Source: Monilinia fructicola
Taxonomy: Eukaryota; Ascomycota; Leotiomycetes; Helotiales; Sclerotiniaceae
Length of the DNA stretch: 64,000 nt
Reading direction: 5' to 3'
Assembly: GCA_008692225.1 (NCBI GenBank)
Contig: VICG01000014.1
Location: 558,001 to 622,000 of the forward strand
The first letter of the stretch is position 1, and every line of letters starts with the position of its first letter. A model generated the notes under the pieces. It was not told the origin of the DNA. It did no database searches and saw only the letters and a program-made list of their open reading frames with translations. Shown here one piece after another: positions 46,618 to 59,087 of the stretch. A program made the position numbers and the translations under genes.

Positions 46618-48376
46618 GATTGATATAGATTGGAAAGATGAGTGGGAGAGTTGCAATTTTAAGGGCTTTGATATAAAGAACTTTGGTGAAAGTTGATCTG
46701 ATAGATCTTGAAATTTTGTTGGTGTTGTGTTGTTAAAGAATAAAGAAAAATTTGACAGATCGTGCGAGATTTCTGTCCTTTTTATCTTGGTTCTTCATGG
46801 CCGGAAGGCATTCCGGCCACGACAGGGAGATGACCATCTGCTCTTGCTTTACGGCTACTCGCGGTGGATTTAACGATAAGAGATTACTGTTAAATGGCTG
46901 AGAGTATTCACTCGAATATTTCGATTGTTGAACTGTTTTCAACAATATAATATAAGATTTTCCTGCGTGGGAAAGGACAAAGGGGGGGAATGAAGATATA
47001 CCCGACCACGTGCTTGTGTGCCTTGCAGCGCATCCAAAATTGTATGACATACAGCTTTCATGGAACTGTCCATAAAAGCAGTAACATTTTCAGTATGAAC
47101 TCTCATACAAAAACCCAAGTTTTGGTCACAATTGCTTGTCACAATATGAATGTATGTTCTTGTTGGTGATGGTCATTCATTTCTTTGTGTTACACTCAAA
47201 CATTTCTGTTGACAACCCCTTTCTTCTGATTGGTCATTTGGCCGGAAAATCGACCGCGGTGGGGAGGAAACTAGCGAAGATTTCATTAGATAACATTAAT
47301 CATTTCATTGGCCAACCTTCTCCTCTTGATAAGACCAAACACCTCACGAGATTCACCCGGAACTCTAATGGATGAGGAGAAGTCATGTGATAATCACGTG
47401 TATCAAGGAGTGTGACACTTTTTTGTCTCTATCCTTCATCAATGCTGACTGATATTTGTGTTCTGTGTTATGAAAGGGCCTTTCAATACCTACTGTAATA
47501 GTAGATGAATTGAAGATGATACTTCTGTCAGAATCATGGCGTAGCCATGATGAAAAGGTTTCGATGATGCTGGTCATGATCAGCTGTTGCTGATAAGAAG
47601 CAGGGCCACCTGATGTTTGAATGAATAATCTGAAGGAGCTCTTGGCAATCTCAAGACCAATTACTCAATTGGAATATAACTTGATCACAGGATATAAAAA
47701 CAAGCTACCATTTTCATTCTATAGCACCCCCAGAAACATTTCACCGGGCAACTTCTTTTTCTGCCCGTCTCAAACCAAGCTATCTCTCTCTTTCTTTCTC
47801 CCTTCCTTCCTTCCTTCCTTCCTTGAAAAGGTCCCTTTCATTTGACTCTCAGATATCTCAACCTCTCCAAACCCCGCTCCCTCATTACCATCGGCTGGTG
47901 CAGCATATCAAACAGACCAAACACCAGCAGGTATCGTTACTGTTTCATCCATTCATCTGATATCTACCCATGAAGGACGATGCCATAGATCAACCATTCT
48001 CAATCCCCGTTGAACTCCTTGAGACAACGCGGTTGTGCCGTAAAAAATCACATCTCACAGAAATAAGCCATGAAGACCAAATTTTGAAAATCCAACGCGC
48101 ATAGAATTTCTAGCTATGTAATTCGACTATAACCGAGTAGCAGAAGACTGATTGACTGTCTATCTATCTCAATAAATCAATAGCGATATTAATAAGGGGA
48201 GAATTTTGGACCCGTCACACCCTACACCTTTTCAGTCATCCATCGATGTAGAATCCTAGAAGAACCAACCATCAAAATTGAGGGGAATCATTGAGAGCAT
48301 ATCAACCAAAATCATTCACCAAACCTCGCTATTCCATCAATGCAAACCTCAAACCCACTTCGCCTAACCCAAAACC
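46618..48376. other. Intergenic, 1.8 kb
   Basis: Holds the promoter of the indoleamine dioxygenase gene on the left and the downstream region of the calpain gene on the right. A (CCTT)6 tract lies at 47801-47824, preceded by a pyrimidine-rich stretch. No gene is supported. Confidence 0.45.
47801..47824 (+). repeat. (CCTT)n tract in pyrimidine-rich stretch
   Basis: Six perfect ccttccttcc-type units following ctctctctttctttctc. Confidence 0.9.
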
Positions 48377-51300
48377 CTAAACAATGACCACCGAAGAATT
48401 CTCACTGTCTTTCTGGTCAGTCGTTTCTGCTTCGACATCTGAGTCTTCTTGATTATCTTCCCCTTTGACGCTAACTTCCATTTCGACTTTCACAAGTGAC
48501 TCGGTAGAATCACTGATAGAGTCCTCGACTCTTGTATCTTGAGTCTTGTTATCTTCTTCTGTTTCTTTCTTAGACTCATTTTCTGTTTCTGTCGTCTCAA
48601 TTTCGGTCGTTGACTTCCCACTTTCTTCTTTTTGCTCACCTCCCTCCTCCTCCTCCTCCTCATCTTTCTTGTCCTCACTCTCCCCATCTTTCTTATCCTC
48701 ATTCTCCGCCTCCTTTTCCTTTCCCTCAGCTTCATCAATTGGATCCTTTTTCTCCTCAACCGGACTAGCCCCTTCCACTGCTTTATCCGCCGCATCCGCA
48801 GCCGAATCATCAACATCCAACTTTTTCTCCCCCACCTCCGTTAAATCCTCTTCTTCCTCCTCCTCATCGCTACTAACATCTCCCATAATATCCTTATTTC
48901 TTCTCTTCTTTGGGACCTCCCACTTTCTATATCTCTTAACTGTAACCGTAACTGCACTCTCCTTACTATAAACTCTTAACCCTACTACCAATACCGCGTT
49001 CCATGGATCCGATTCAAACTCATCTTCCTCTTCGCTATCCTTACTTGGGGTTGGGGGCGTAGCTAGTAAAGCCTTGGCTTCGGCTTCGATTGCATCGTCG
49101 ATCACACCGACTGTAATGTCTGAAACATCGGAACAGAAAGATTCGAGATCAGAATCGTCGGGATCGTCGACAGGGGAATTTTTGAGTGGAAGTGCAGGCT
49201 TAGGTGTAGGTGTAGGTGTAGAAGGTTTGGTAGCTGTTGCTGATTTGACATCGACTGTTTTGGCCTTTACCTGAGTGACTTTGTCATCACTTGACTTGGT
49301 GTCGGTTGTTTTATTGGCTGGTTTGTCAACGCTTATTGTAGTTGTAGTGGCTAAATTTTCAGGCTCTGATGGTTTGTCGGTCGATGCGTCATCCGCCGAT
49401 TTTGTCTTTCCATCGTCTTCAGTTTTGATTTCGACGGATTTGACTTGTACAGCGGTTACTTCGACTTTTGGGGATTTATCACCAGATTCTTTCGCAGCTT
49501 GTTCAGCAACCACCTTGGCAGTAATTGCTGCAGCTTTTTTGGCTTCTTCCTCAGCCAGCTTTTTGGCCGCCTCCTTAGCTGCCTTTTTGGCTTTCTTGGC
49601 TTTATCCTTGGCTATGTCTTGGAGCTTCTTCTTTTGGACTTTGCGTTTCTCCTTATTCTCATTGTGAATTTTCTTCTTCTTCTCCTTCATCAACCTCTTC
49701 TTGACTTCTCTCCTTACCCTGTCTTTTATCTTCTCCTCAGATTCTTTCCTACCTTTCTTCTCCTCATCAGTCTCCTTGGTGACCCCCTTAGCATGAGCTA
49801 GATCATATGAGAGACCAATCCGAGAGAGTTTGTCACGGCGATTCTTGGCATTATTTCGGACGACATCTTCAACCGGTAGTTCGTTTAAAATCTTCAAAGC
49901 TTTGACTTTCATCAAGACGTCATATTCGCCAGCTGGGAGTTCCAATTCGGCTGTGACGGATCGACGCATCCAATAGTTACCATGACTTCGAACAATATAA
50001 TCTTCCTCGCCGGCTTTGTGGATACGAAAAGACAATTCGAAACGGTATTCTCCTTCAAGTCCACGAAAATAACGGCCATCGAGTTGGGAGAGAACGATCA
50101 TAACAGGAGCTGCATTCTCAAGGGTGAAGCAAAACTTGGTGTCATGGTAGCTAACTGTCCATGGAACTTCCATGGAGGCCCATGACTGCGTGACTTTCCA
50201 TTCGTCAGTGAACAATCGTGTCCGATCGAATGTTTGATACTTCTTGAGAAGATCATCATATGACATCCAGAAGGAACCATCATTGCCGAAGGTATGCTCA
50301 AGTTTTTTCATCCATTCTGGTGTCCATTCTTTGCTTCCATCGCCTTGAACGAGTCAGTACCCAGAAATTCATACGAAGGAGAAGTGTTACATACTCCATG
50401 CACCCTTCCATTCCCCCTCACCCCATGGGTTTCTCAGCAAAACCAGCCGTTGTCCATCAATCTCTACGGCCCGTAACATTGAATATGCATGACCCTCGTA
50501 AATACCTTTCCTATTGCCACGGCCCCAGAAGATACCAGCAGCACAACCGAAGAGAAAATCTTTATTGACCTTCATCAATTCTTCTTTCCAGAAATATTCT
50601 TTATCGAGAATATCTGTGCTGAAAATTTCGGTTGTAACACCACCAGTAAGATCTTCAAGACCTTCACCCGTGAAACCGCCTTCGATGGCCTCATAATCCT
50701 ATCTCTTGTTAGTGAATGACATACATATGTAGCCATATCGAAGCAGAAAACTTACTCCATGAGCTTTTGCATATGCCTTCTCAAGCAAAGGCAACCAGGT
50801 CTCATTCGGGTCTTCGCACTGTGCGAAATACAATGCACCAGAGTTGCTTTGATATATCCTACGATAATCTTCTTCGGAATTGATACGTTGGCGATCCTCA
50901 ATAAGATTACGTTCAACCCAACTTTCGTCGTAATCAGGCTTTGTCAAGTAAAGCTTGTCGTCAATAATCTCCGATCTCCACTCCCCATCTCGATGAAAGA
51001 CGAATCCATAGACACCAATCTCCTCGTCTCTAGCGACGCAAACCTTTTCAATCAAGCCAGGTTTATTTCCCAGTGTGCAAAGGGCAGCCATGAGCCAACA
51101 ATCACCATCCCGGCCTTGTCTAATGTCATTTGCGGTTGCTCCGCTGACATAAAATTGTGGGTTATCGAAGATATCACCAACTCTTTTGACTGACCCAGGA
51201 CTAAATGTTGGTATCAATCTGTTACTTGTGTATTTGAGCATCTTCAAGCAATCACCCTTGCCCTTTTTCAAGTCAAACTCAATGTCAAAATGTGGGTCAC

Positions 51301-51809
51301 GGTATTTTTGGTTTACCCGACGACATTCTTTGACGATTTTTGCAACTTTTGCTTTGCACAATGCTGCCGCTTCTTCGTATGATGCAACTGCATTCTTTCC
51401 TCTTGTGACCAGCTTGGATGCCTTCTGTCCTAACTTTTGTGTGTAAGGGTTCTCGGGTAAAACAGTAGAAGCTGGACGACGGTCAATAGAGATTAGTACT
51501 CCTATCACAATATGCGGAGGTTTTGATTTATGAACTACCTTTCCCTGGTGTCTTGCTCTTAAATTTGGCCCAAAATTCATCAATGGTATCTTGAGACGAT
51601 GTGTGTTTCGTCTCTTTAACATCTGGTGTCGAAACGACAACAATGTTTCCTCCCAGGCCTTGAATCATTCGGGACTCATCGTCAGAAAAAGTATTGCCGC
51701 TAGAGTCGAAAGAAGGAGGAGAAGGAGAAGGATAAGTAGAAGGAGGGGAAGCCATTTTATTGAAAGTATTGCTAAACTTGCCGACCCCTGGTGGTGGATT
51801 TACAGCCAT
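48377..51809 (-). CDS. Calpain-family cysteine protease with charged C-terminal tail
   Basis: Four exons, 51809-51539, 51471-50756, 50698-50395 and 50343-48377, give 1085 residues. The catalytic triad is visible: Cys215 (Gly-Asp-Cys-Trp-Leu-Met-Ala-Ala), His399 (Gly-His-Ala-Tyr-Ser) and Asn419 (Leu-Arg-Asn-Pro-Trp-Gly-Glu-Gly-Glu-Trp). A C2-like calpain beta-sandwich covers about residues 440-590. The remaining 450 or so residues are low complexity: a Lys/Ala/Glu coiled-coil-like stretch at about 620-720, then Thr/Ser/Pro- and Asp/Glu-rich parts to the end. Calpains are intracellular, usually Ca2+-activated, and cleave targets at a few sites. This domain layout differs from the PalB/Rim13 calpain of pH signalling, so another role is likely. 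All junctions keep the frame. Long frames on the opposite strand of the tail are shadows. Confidence 0.92.
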
Positions 51810-52747
51810 ATTTAAGTTGTCAAACCCAACTACTTACCATGCGCATGCTCTCTAGCGTCAATAGCGCGGTCGTTCGATATCAAAATGCTCGTTCGATAAA
51901 AATTACAGTGAATGGTGAGATTGGAACGATTTACAAACAGCAACAGAGAGAAGAGGAGAAGAGAAACCAGACCAAAGATATCTCAAGGCAAAAATTCCTT
52001 ATATCACAATGTGCAACCTCACCACCCCTCCTAGAATCCGAGCTGTTTACCAGCTGTTGGCGCTTACCTCCTATGTTCAGCGGCTGATATCCCTCTGGTC
52101 TTGCCCTCTCGACAATGACTGATCAAGTCAATGATTAGGCCAATGATGCTAATTGACTCGGAATGCATTTGTATGCATTTGTATGCTGTATCTGTGGCGA
52201 TACATTGATTGTGATGAGTTATCCAATCTATGAGGAGCGGCTGTTGCCGACAGTCGTCTGAGGTTGAGCAAAGCCAGGATGTCTTGGCGACAAATGACTT
52301 ATCTTTGTAAGCTCAAGGCCTCACTGCCTCACCGAGTATCCGCAGACCCTAAAATCTCCCCGGTGTGGGACTAAATTGAGGTTGTATCCACGAGACTGCC
52401 ACAATTGATAACTCTTATAGCAAACTCGAAAAGGGGATATACTGTTTATACATCAGATGAACAGTTGCGGTCGACGGTAAGATCTGGTGGATTCAAGCGC
52501 TTGTTGCAAACAATAGTGGGAGAGTGCATGGAGTCTACAGACCGAGCGCATGGACCTACTCAAAGTAGATTACGGGTATAGAACTAATCAATGCAGGTAG
52601 ATCAAGAAATAGTCATCATCAACGAACGATTAGCTCATCGCATTGCTCATTATACATAACAGTATTGATAAGTTATCTCAGTTGACGGGTATTTTAGACG
52701 AAGGGGTTCCTCCACTCTAAAATGAAACCAACCGGCAAATTATCATC
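51810..52747. other. Divergent promoter region, 938 bp
   Basis: Between the calpain gene (minus) and the agmatinase-family gene (plus). No repeat or clear core promoter motif was recognised. Confidence 0.45.
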
Positions 52748-54149
52748 ATGATTTCCTCTCTGCTTCCATTATTGACATTTCTACCCACCGTAATCACCGC
52801 AATTGCTCCTCCAGGGCCGCATCAGAGACCGCTGAAGCCCACCCAAAGCCCACCCCCAAACTTCATCGCTTCTTCGATTTATGCCCCGTACGAAAATGAG
52901 TTGCTGGAATTAGACGAACCGGTTGGGCTAAAACCTACATTTAAATGGCGAACTTTTGCGGATGACCTCGATGATATAATCTCCAATTCGGGTGGAACAT
53001 TTGCCCATCTCCCCGCAGTAGACTGTCTTGATACTTCAAGCGATGCAACATTCGATGTGGCGATTGTAGGGCATCCCTTTGACCTCGGAGTCACGTATAG
53101 ACCGGGGGCAAGATTCGGTCCTAACGCCGCGCGTCAAGGGGCTCGCAGAATGTCGCCTACTTTTGGGTGGAGGCAAGTGTGGTCATTCGAATAGGCTATG
53201 CGCACTCCGATGCTGATGACCCTTAGTATTGACAATGGCGTGAATCCATTCCGTGACTGGGCCACGGTGGTGGATTGTGGAGATATATGGAACACGCCGT
53301 TTGATAAGCATCTTGCCTTGAAACAGCTCGAGAATGGCATGAAATCAATTAACTCGCGGACGCCAAAGAATGACACTGATGGGAAGGCAATTCGGGCCAT
53401 CAGCATAGGAGGCGATCATACCATTAGTAAGATTTTCTAATGGTGCTTATCCTCAAGACCCTCGAATACTGAACTTTCTCAGCATTACCGATCCTTCGAG
53501 CTCTCCACTCAACATGGGGACCTGTTGCCATCTTGCACTTTGACTCCCATCTTGATACGTGGGATCCCGCGAAGCTTGGAGGAGGGCTGTCTAAGTATAC
53601 CGATGTAAACCATGGGACAATGTTGCATATTGCACACGAAGAAGGGCTGCTGTCGAATCATAGCAATATGCACCTAGGGACGCGGTGTCCGCTTATGGAT
53701 CAGCATTTTGATCTCGACAATGATCTACGATGTGGGTTCAAATACATTCGAGCAAAAGAGCTTGATGAGCTTGGCATCGAAGATGTAGTGCGAAGAATTG
53801 TCGATGTCGTCGGGCATGAGTATGTGTATTTGAGTGTGGATATTGATGTATTGGATCCCGCCTATGCCCCTGCAACTGGAACCATTGAGCCTGGTGGATG
53901 GACAACAAGAGAGGTATATCTTCGGACTTATCCCTCCATTTTATTTTATTAACATGTCGTACATAGCTTTTACAAATTATCGGTGGCCTATCGAAAGCAG
54001 GCTTAAAGATCATTGGGTCAGATGTCGTGGAATTCACTCCCGTCTATGATAACAAAGCTGAGACTACGGCTATCGCCATTGGAGAAATCATCTATGAAAT
54101 TCTTCAGTGGATGGTGCATGTACCAGTATCATCTACAAAGTCGTTATAA
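52748..54149 (+). CDS. Agmatinase-family ureohydrolase with signal peptide
   Basis: Exons 52748-53172, 53227-53426, 53483-53913 and 53967-54149 give 412 residues. Residues 1 to about 18 look like a secretion signal. Manganese ligands are all present: His206 (Gly-Gly-Asp-His), Asp229, His231 and Asp233 (Asp-Ser-His-Leu-Asp), and Asp328 and Asp330 (Ser-Val-Asp-Ile-Asp-Val-Leu-Asp-Pro). The Gly-Val-X-X-Arg-Pro-Gly-Ala motif near residue 116 is typical of agmatinase. The reaction would be hydrolysis of agmatine or a related guanidino compound to urea and an amine. The first intron starts with GC (GCAAGT) rather than GT; its acceptor joins Trp-Ser-Ile-Asp exactly as the family requires. It converges on the Rieske/AIF gene with only 234 bp between stop codons. 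Confidence 0.92.
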
Positions 54150-54383
54150 CACCTGGCTCCCAATGCAAGCTTGTGTATACTTGATTGGCCAAAGCAAAAT
54201 CAGCATAATCATAGTGCATAGACAATTGAAAATGTTGTACTCATGAACTGGAAGATAATAGTCTTTTTTGTCGTTTCATTAATGTATTTTGTAGCATGGT
54301 CATTAACCCTCGTTACTGTGGTGACTATGTATATATGTTCAGATGGTCTCCATTCTTCCACTATCCACCTATGCCATAGCCGC

Positions 54384-56310
54384 TCAGAGCTTAAGCCCCA
54401 GGCTATCGAGACCCTTCTTCAATTCACTCTTGCTTGGCATCTTTCCTATTCTCATCAACTCGGACGCTTGAGTCATAATTGGGTCAAACTGCATAGTACC
54501 AACAGCAACAACTGTCTCTCCTTTGCAATAGTAAGCCACAAACTTTGCGTTCTCTGGCTCTCCCTGTAATACAAGATCATCCCAGCCATTTGGAGTATTA
54601 CCGCAATATCTGAGTTGTGAACCAAGAGCTGACCAAAAAATTGGAATAAATGATTTCGGGCTTGCTGACGGGTTGTTGATATGTGTTGCAACGCTTCGTC
54701 CTGAATTTTGTGCTACATTCCAGTGCTCGATTCTGGTTAAGCTTCCTTCACCCCCAGGTCCATGGTATGGATAAGTGGCGATATCACCAATTGCGTAAAC
54801 ATCCTTTAGGCCAGAAACAAGAAAGTTCTCATCCGTTTTCAAGGAACCATCTTTCTGAAGTTCAACGGATTTGTTATCTTTCAAGTATTCTGTTGCAGGG
54901 CCAACACCCGTTCCTAGGATGACTAAATCTGCTTGGAGAGTTGTACCGTCCTTCAATTGTACGCCACCAACTTTGGAAGGGTCTGATTTTGATGGGATAG
55001 CCTTCTCAACACCAGCTTCCATGTGAAATTTGACTCCGTTTCCTTCCAACGCCTTTTGGAAGATCTTGCCCACTTCGGCACCCATAATTCTCTCTAGTGG
55101 TGCAGATTCCATGCCGACAACTGTAACATCATTATCCTTGGCTGTAGCGTTGGCAACTTCCATGCCGATAAATGAGCTTCCAATAATGACAATCTTCTTA
55201 TTCTTCTGACCAATGGCCGCCACAATGTCCTTGACATGGTGAATATTACGAAGGAGGAAGATGTTGCCCAATTCCTTAAATCCGGGCAAAGGGAGACTCT
55301 TTGGCGTGCCACCCGAAGCCAACACTAGTTTAGTATAGGGGTATCTAAAAGGTATATACATTAGTATTATGCAAAATATGGAATTGCAAATCTCATCCGG
55401 TTATCTCGAATGAATATCAAGAATTTACAACTCCATAAGAAACAATATATCAAACGTAGAGGTGGACTTACGAGCTACCGCTCTTTGTTAATACTCTCTT
55501 TCCCGCAAAGTCAATGCTGGTGACAGTATCATTGATATTGGAAATTGACCCGTCTTTAAACCAAGCCTCATCCCTCAAAGCAATCTTTGAGGGATCGTCA
55601 ATAAGCGCCTTCGACAATTTTGTTCTATCGATTGGTAAGTAACCTTCGTTGCCGATCATGGTAATTGAGCCCTTGAAGCCAGCTTCACGAAGTGCCTCGA
55701 GTGTGCTGAGGGCACCACTTCCACCACCAACGATTACTACCTTTTCTGATCCAACTCCGCCGGTAATCTTAATGTTTGGTTTTCTGCGGCTCCCCTTGAT
55801 ACTCTCTTGTTCTCCTGTCACGTATACCGAACCATTCTTCTCAGACAACTCGAATGCAGGAAGGGCATCAAGAGCAGGAGCATTTTCGATATCTCCATTG
55901 GTGGCATTGAAGCAAGCTGCAAACCAAAAGTTAGCATATAGATTTCTGCTCCCCAACAGACACAGATACACACCTCCGTGCCATGGGCAAGTAATACGGC
56001 CGTCTGCAGTCAGGACACCCTTAACCAACGGAGCACCATAATGGGTGCACTTATGGCCTACAGCTGTAACCTTTCCACCAACATTACACAATAATACTTT
56101 TCCTCCTTCAACACCCTCGACCTCGACTTCCTTCTTCTCTCCCGGCTTCAAATCCAAGGTATCAAGATCCTTGAGCTTATATTCTTGGGCCATTGTGATT
56201 CGTGTAGTTGTGAATTGCTTTGTGATGGTTCTCTGGAGAATGCGGGGAGTTGAAACTTGTCGACTGATATGTCGTAGATTTCTTGTTACCAGGGAATTGA
56301 GAAAGGACAT
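54384..56310 (-). CDS. Rieske-domain AIF-like (AIFM3-type) NAD(P)H oxidoreductase
   Basis: Exons 56310-55974, 55916-55472 and 55344-54384 give 580 residues. An N-terminal segment rich in Arg, Ser and Thr (residues 1 to about 39) resembles a mitochondrial presequence. A Rieske [2Fe-2S] domain follows with Cys88-X-His90 and Cys108-X-X-His111. Then come a pyridine-nucleotide-disulfide oxidoreductase domain with an FAD Gly-Gly-Gly-Ser-Gly-Ala loop and an NAD(P)H Ile-Ile-Gly-Ser-Ser-Phe-Ile-Gly loop, and an AIF-type C-terminal domain. The first intron (57 nt) falls inside the second Rieske ligand motif and restores His-Gly-Ala-Cys-Phe. An internal in-frame ATG at 56193 (Met-Ala-Gln-Glu) just before the Rieske domain could give a cytosolic form. 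Proteins of this layout are linked to mitochondrial redox and apoptosis-like death. Confidence 0.9.
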
Positions 56311-57608
56311 GAAAGAAGAAAAGGTTGATGGATGTTTCGCGTGAGATAGCTCAGAAGAAAGGAGAATGGATGTAAGAAGGGTGGGGTAATGGATTTGTAT
56401 TATAAGGTTACGGAGTAGAGCGGGCAAAATGTGGTGGTATGATGAGGATGAGGTCGGTGATTATCAATTTGATTCATTGAACCAGAGGAGGAGAGAGTAG
56501 ACTGTATGGGTAATTGAGAGCATTTCATTGGATGAAAGAGAAGCTTGAGCCCTTTTTTCCATACTGTCGTCATTGATTTAATTGGAGATGTGGACGAGAG
56601 CTGTGAAAGGTGCCGTGTCATTGGTGAAAGCTATCGATAAGCTCAACCCGGCGTTAGAACTAGTCAATTTACGGTTAGAACCAAGGTTTGTTTGATTCTC
56701 ATCTCACCTCATCTCATCATCTCATACATATATACATATATACATATATACATATATACATATATACATATATACATATATACATATATATACATATATA
56801 CATATATCCATATATCCATATATCCATATATCCATGGATACATATATACATATATACATATATCCATGGATCCATATATCCATATATTCATATATTCATA
56901 TATTCATATATTCATATATTCATATATTCACATATTCATATATTCATATATCCATATATTCATTCATATATTCATATATTCATATATCATCCATCCATTC
57001 ATCCATCCATCCATCCATCCATTTATGATTATAGAATACAATCTAAATGGATCTATTATCATCTCTTGTTTGAACCATGTTGCTAGCAATTTCATAATTT
57101 ATATCTTCATTTTCCGATAACGTTATTGAAAACAAAGGTAACCTTGGAAGTCTAGGTATATATTACCAGGGACAAAAGAACTCATCTGGTGGTTTGTCAA
57201 AATTTCAATCATTTGTAACTTGACTTGACGCTTGTCCTTAGTTAGAGGATCGTAGGACATTACACCCAGAAGCTTGGAGTGTTCAAGGCTACTAGGTAGG
57301 TATCTATTTCTTCACTTTCCTTCTTGGATAATGAAACAAATAATACTCTGCTCTTTCCTGCTTCAAATTTCATCATGGGAAGTCGCCATTCGACTTATCG
57401 CATCTTCAATCGGCCACTTCCTATGCCTGGACTTGGAGTGATAATGGTCAAACTACTGCTGATAGTATTTCGCTTCATGCTTGTTCTTACCCCAAGAAGT
57501 GAGTGAGTATTTACTTCTCCTGTCATTCTCAGCTTTCTTGTTTACATCTTCAATTTTGGATTGATCTCTTCTCATTCTGTACATACGAACTACACAAAGA
57601 GGGGCACC
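56311..57608. other. Intergenic, 1.3 kb, with long microsatellite
   Basis: Promoter of the Rieske/AIF gene, a TACGGAGTA motif at 56409-56417, a 300-bp microsatellite (56724-57024) and the promoter of the frameshifted membrane-protein gene. Confidence 0.5.
56724..57024 (+). repeat. Compound (CATATA)n/(TTCATA)n/(CCAT)n microsatellite
   Basis: The array moves from catatata units through catatatcc and catatattc units to perfect ccat units over about 300 bp. Tyr/Ile/His-rich frames on both strands are artefacts of it. Confidence 0.95.
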
Positions 57609-59087
57609 ATGAGATTCTTCAGTACAGCCTATCTCTTCAGCTACATAGTCGTTGCAAATGCATATACAACATTTGAGACAACCTGTGCAATTCCTGCTAC
57701 AACTACTAGTTACGTCTCACCACCCAACAGTAGAGGTACCCTTAATATCCTGTGGGCTTGCCTTTTCACATTCATCATTTGTACTTGGGCAGTCCAGCAT
57801 CTCAATATACCTCAACAACGAGAAGCTCGTGACTCTAGTTGGAAAGAACGCTTCAGTTGGAAAATCAAAGGCTTCGGAACAAGTCTGAAATGGATGTTAG
57901 CAACAATCATTGCTCCAGAAATACTGCTGGCTAAGGCTTGGAGTGACCTTGATGTTGCACGGAAACAGCTTAAAAAGTTCAAAGCTTGGGCCGCCGATGA
58001 TGATGTGGAGTGGACGTTAACTCATACTCTATTCGCAAATATGGGTGGATTCGTGATTAGAAGCAACCCTCCATCAAATGACAGCCAAGACATCGAGGTC
58101 AAGGCGAGTGTTGCCCTTGATATCCTCACTGGCCAGCCATCACAGCCACCTTCGGCGGAAGTTTCATCTCCTTTGATGGAACCATCTATCGGATACGTAG
58201 TTTCCGATATAAACGATGCCTCGACTTTTGTTAATGTCTCAGATCCTGCTGTTGTGACAGATCGGGTATCCAGTTATCCCAATCCATATCACTTGACCGC
58301 CAAGCAACTCCTATCGCTTCGAAGATGCAATCATATAAGGCTGCCAAATGTTACGCTAGACGAGATTAACGATAAAAGTAAAAGGGATATGTTTGTGAAG
58401 GTTCTCGCAATTGCCCAATTTTTATGGATCATCACGCAGATCATCCTTCGTGCGGTAAAGGGGTTGGTGATATCACAACTTGAGATATATCAGTGGTTGC
58501 ATTCTCAACCTGCGCCTTTCTGATCTATGTACTCAATTGGAGCAAGCCCAAGGGAGTGCAAGTACCATTTACCTTACTTCATTACGAAGGCGCGATTCCC
58601 ACAGAGATGATCGAATTCATGAAGCAAGACTTAGATCGTTCATCCATGTCAACCGCCATGCTCCACGCAAAATGTCAAAGCTTCAATTCTGGCGATCCAA
58701 TTCCCAACGATACGATATATGCTTACGACGACGCATGGCTCATAGGTTTCGAGTTTGGCAGTATAGTTTTCGGATGTATACATGTTGCAGCTTGGAATTT
58801 TGTATTTCCGACTCATATCGAGCAGATACTTTGGTGGTGTACGAGTGTCTGGTGTACAATTTTCGTTTTAGTTTACACTCTCATTCCATATTGTGGAATG
58901 ATTTTTTTTTGGTGATTTTGACAGAATTGCAACGCCTCGAGAACTTGCATGCGGTGCTGCTCCTTTATTCTTCTTGTATGCCTTAGCCAGGCTCTTTTTA
59001 CTGGTGGAGATTTTTTAGATCGCTAAGTTATTTGCCCCTTCGGCGTTTATAGCTACTGCTTTGATGAATGTTCCTCACATTGAGTAA
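57609..59087 (+). pseudogene. Fungal multi-pass membrane protein gene with frameshifts
   Basis: The gene starts at 57609 with a signal-like segment ending in Ala-Asn-Ala and reads well to about 58485 (Ile-Ser-Gln-Leu-Glu-Ile). The conserved continuation (Val-Val-Ala-Phe-Ser-Thr-Cys-Ala-Phe, then Asn-Trp-Ser-Lys-Pro-Lys) is in another frame, best explained by an extra TA in a short TA run. A second break falls in a run of ten T near 58903-58912. Beyond it Asp-Arg-Ile-Ala-Thr-Pro-Arg-Glu-Leu and further helices continue in a new frame to a stop at 59087, with smaller breaks near 59015 and 59035. The family is a Pezizomycotina membrane protein of unknown function. All breaks sit in or near short repeats, so sequencing error is a real alternative to decay. 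Confidence 0.65.

Noticed and set aside
48490..49801. Long Ser- and Leu-rich frames on the + strand opposite the calpain tail
   Set aside because: They mirror the Lys/Glu-rich codons of the calpain exon, have single-residue runs and no domain.
56688..57120. Tyr/Ile/His-rich frames on both strands
   Set aside because: Translation of the CATATA/CCAT microsatellite.
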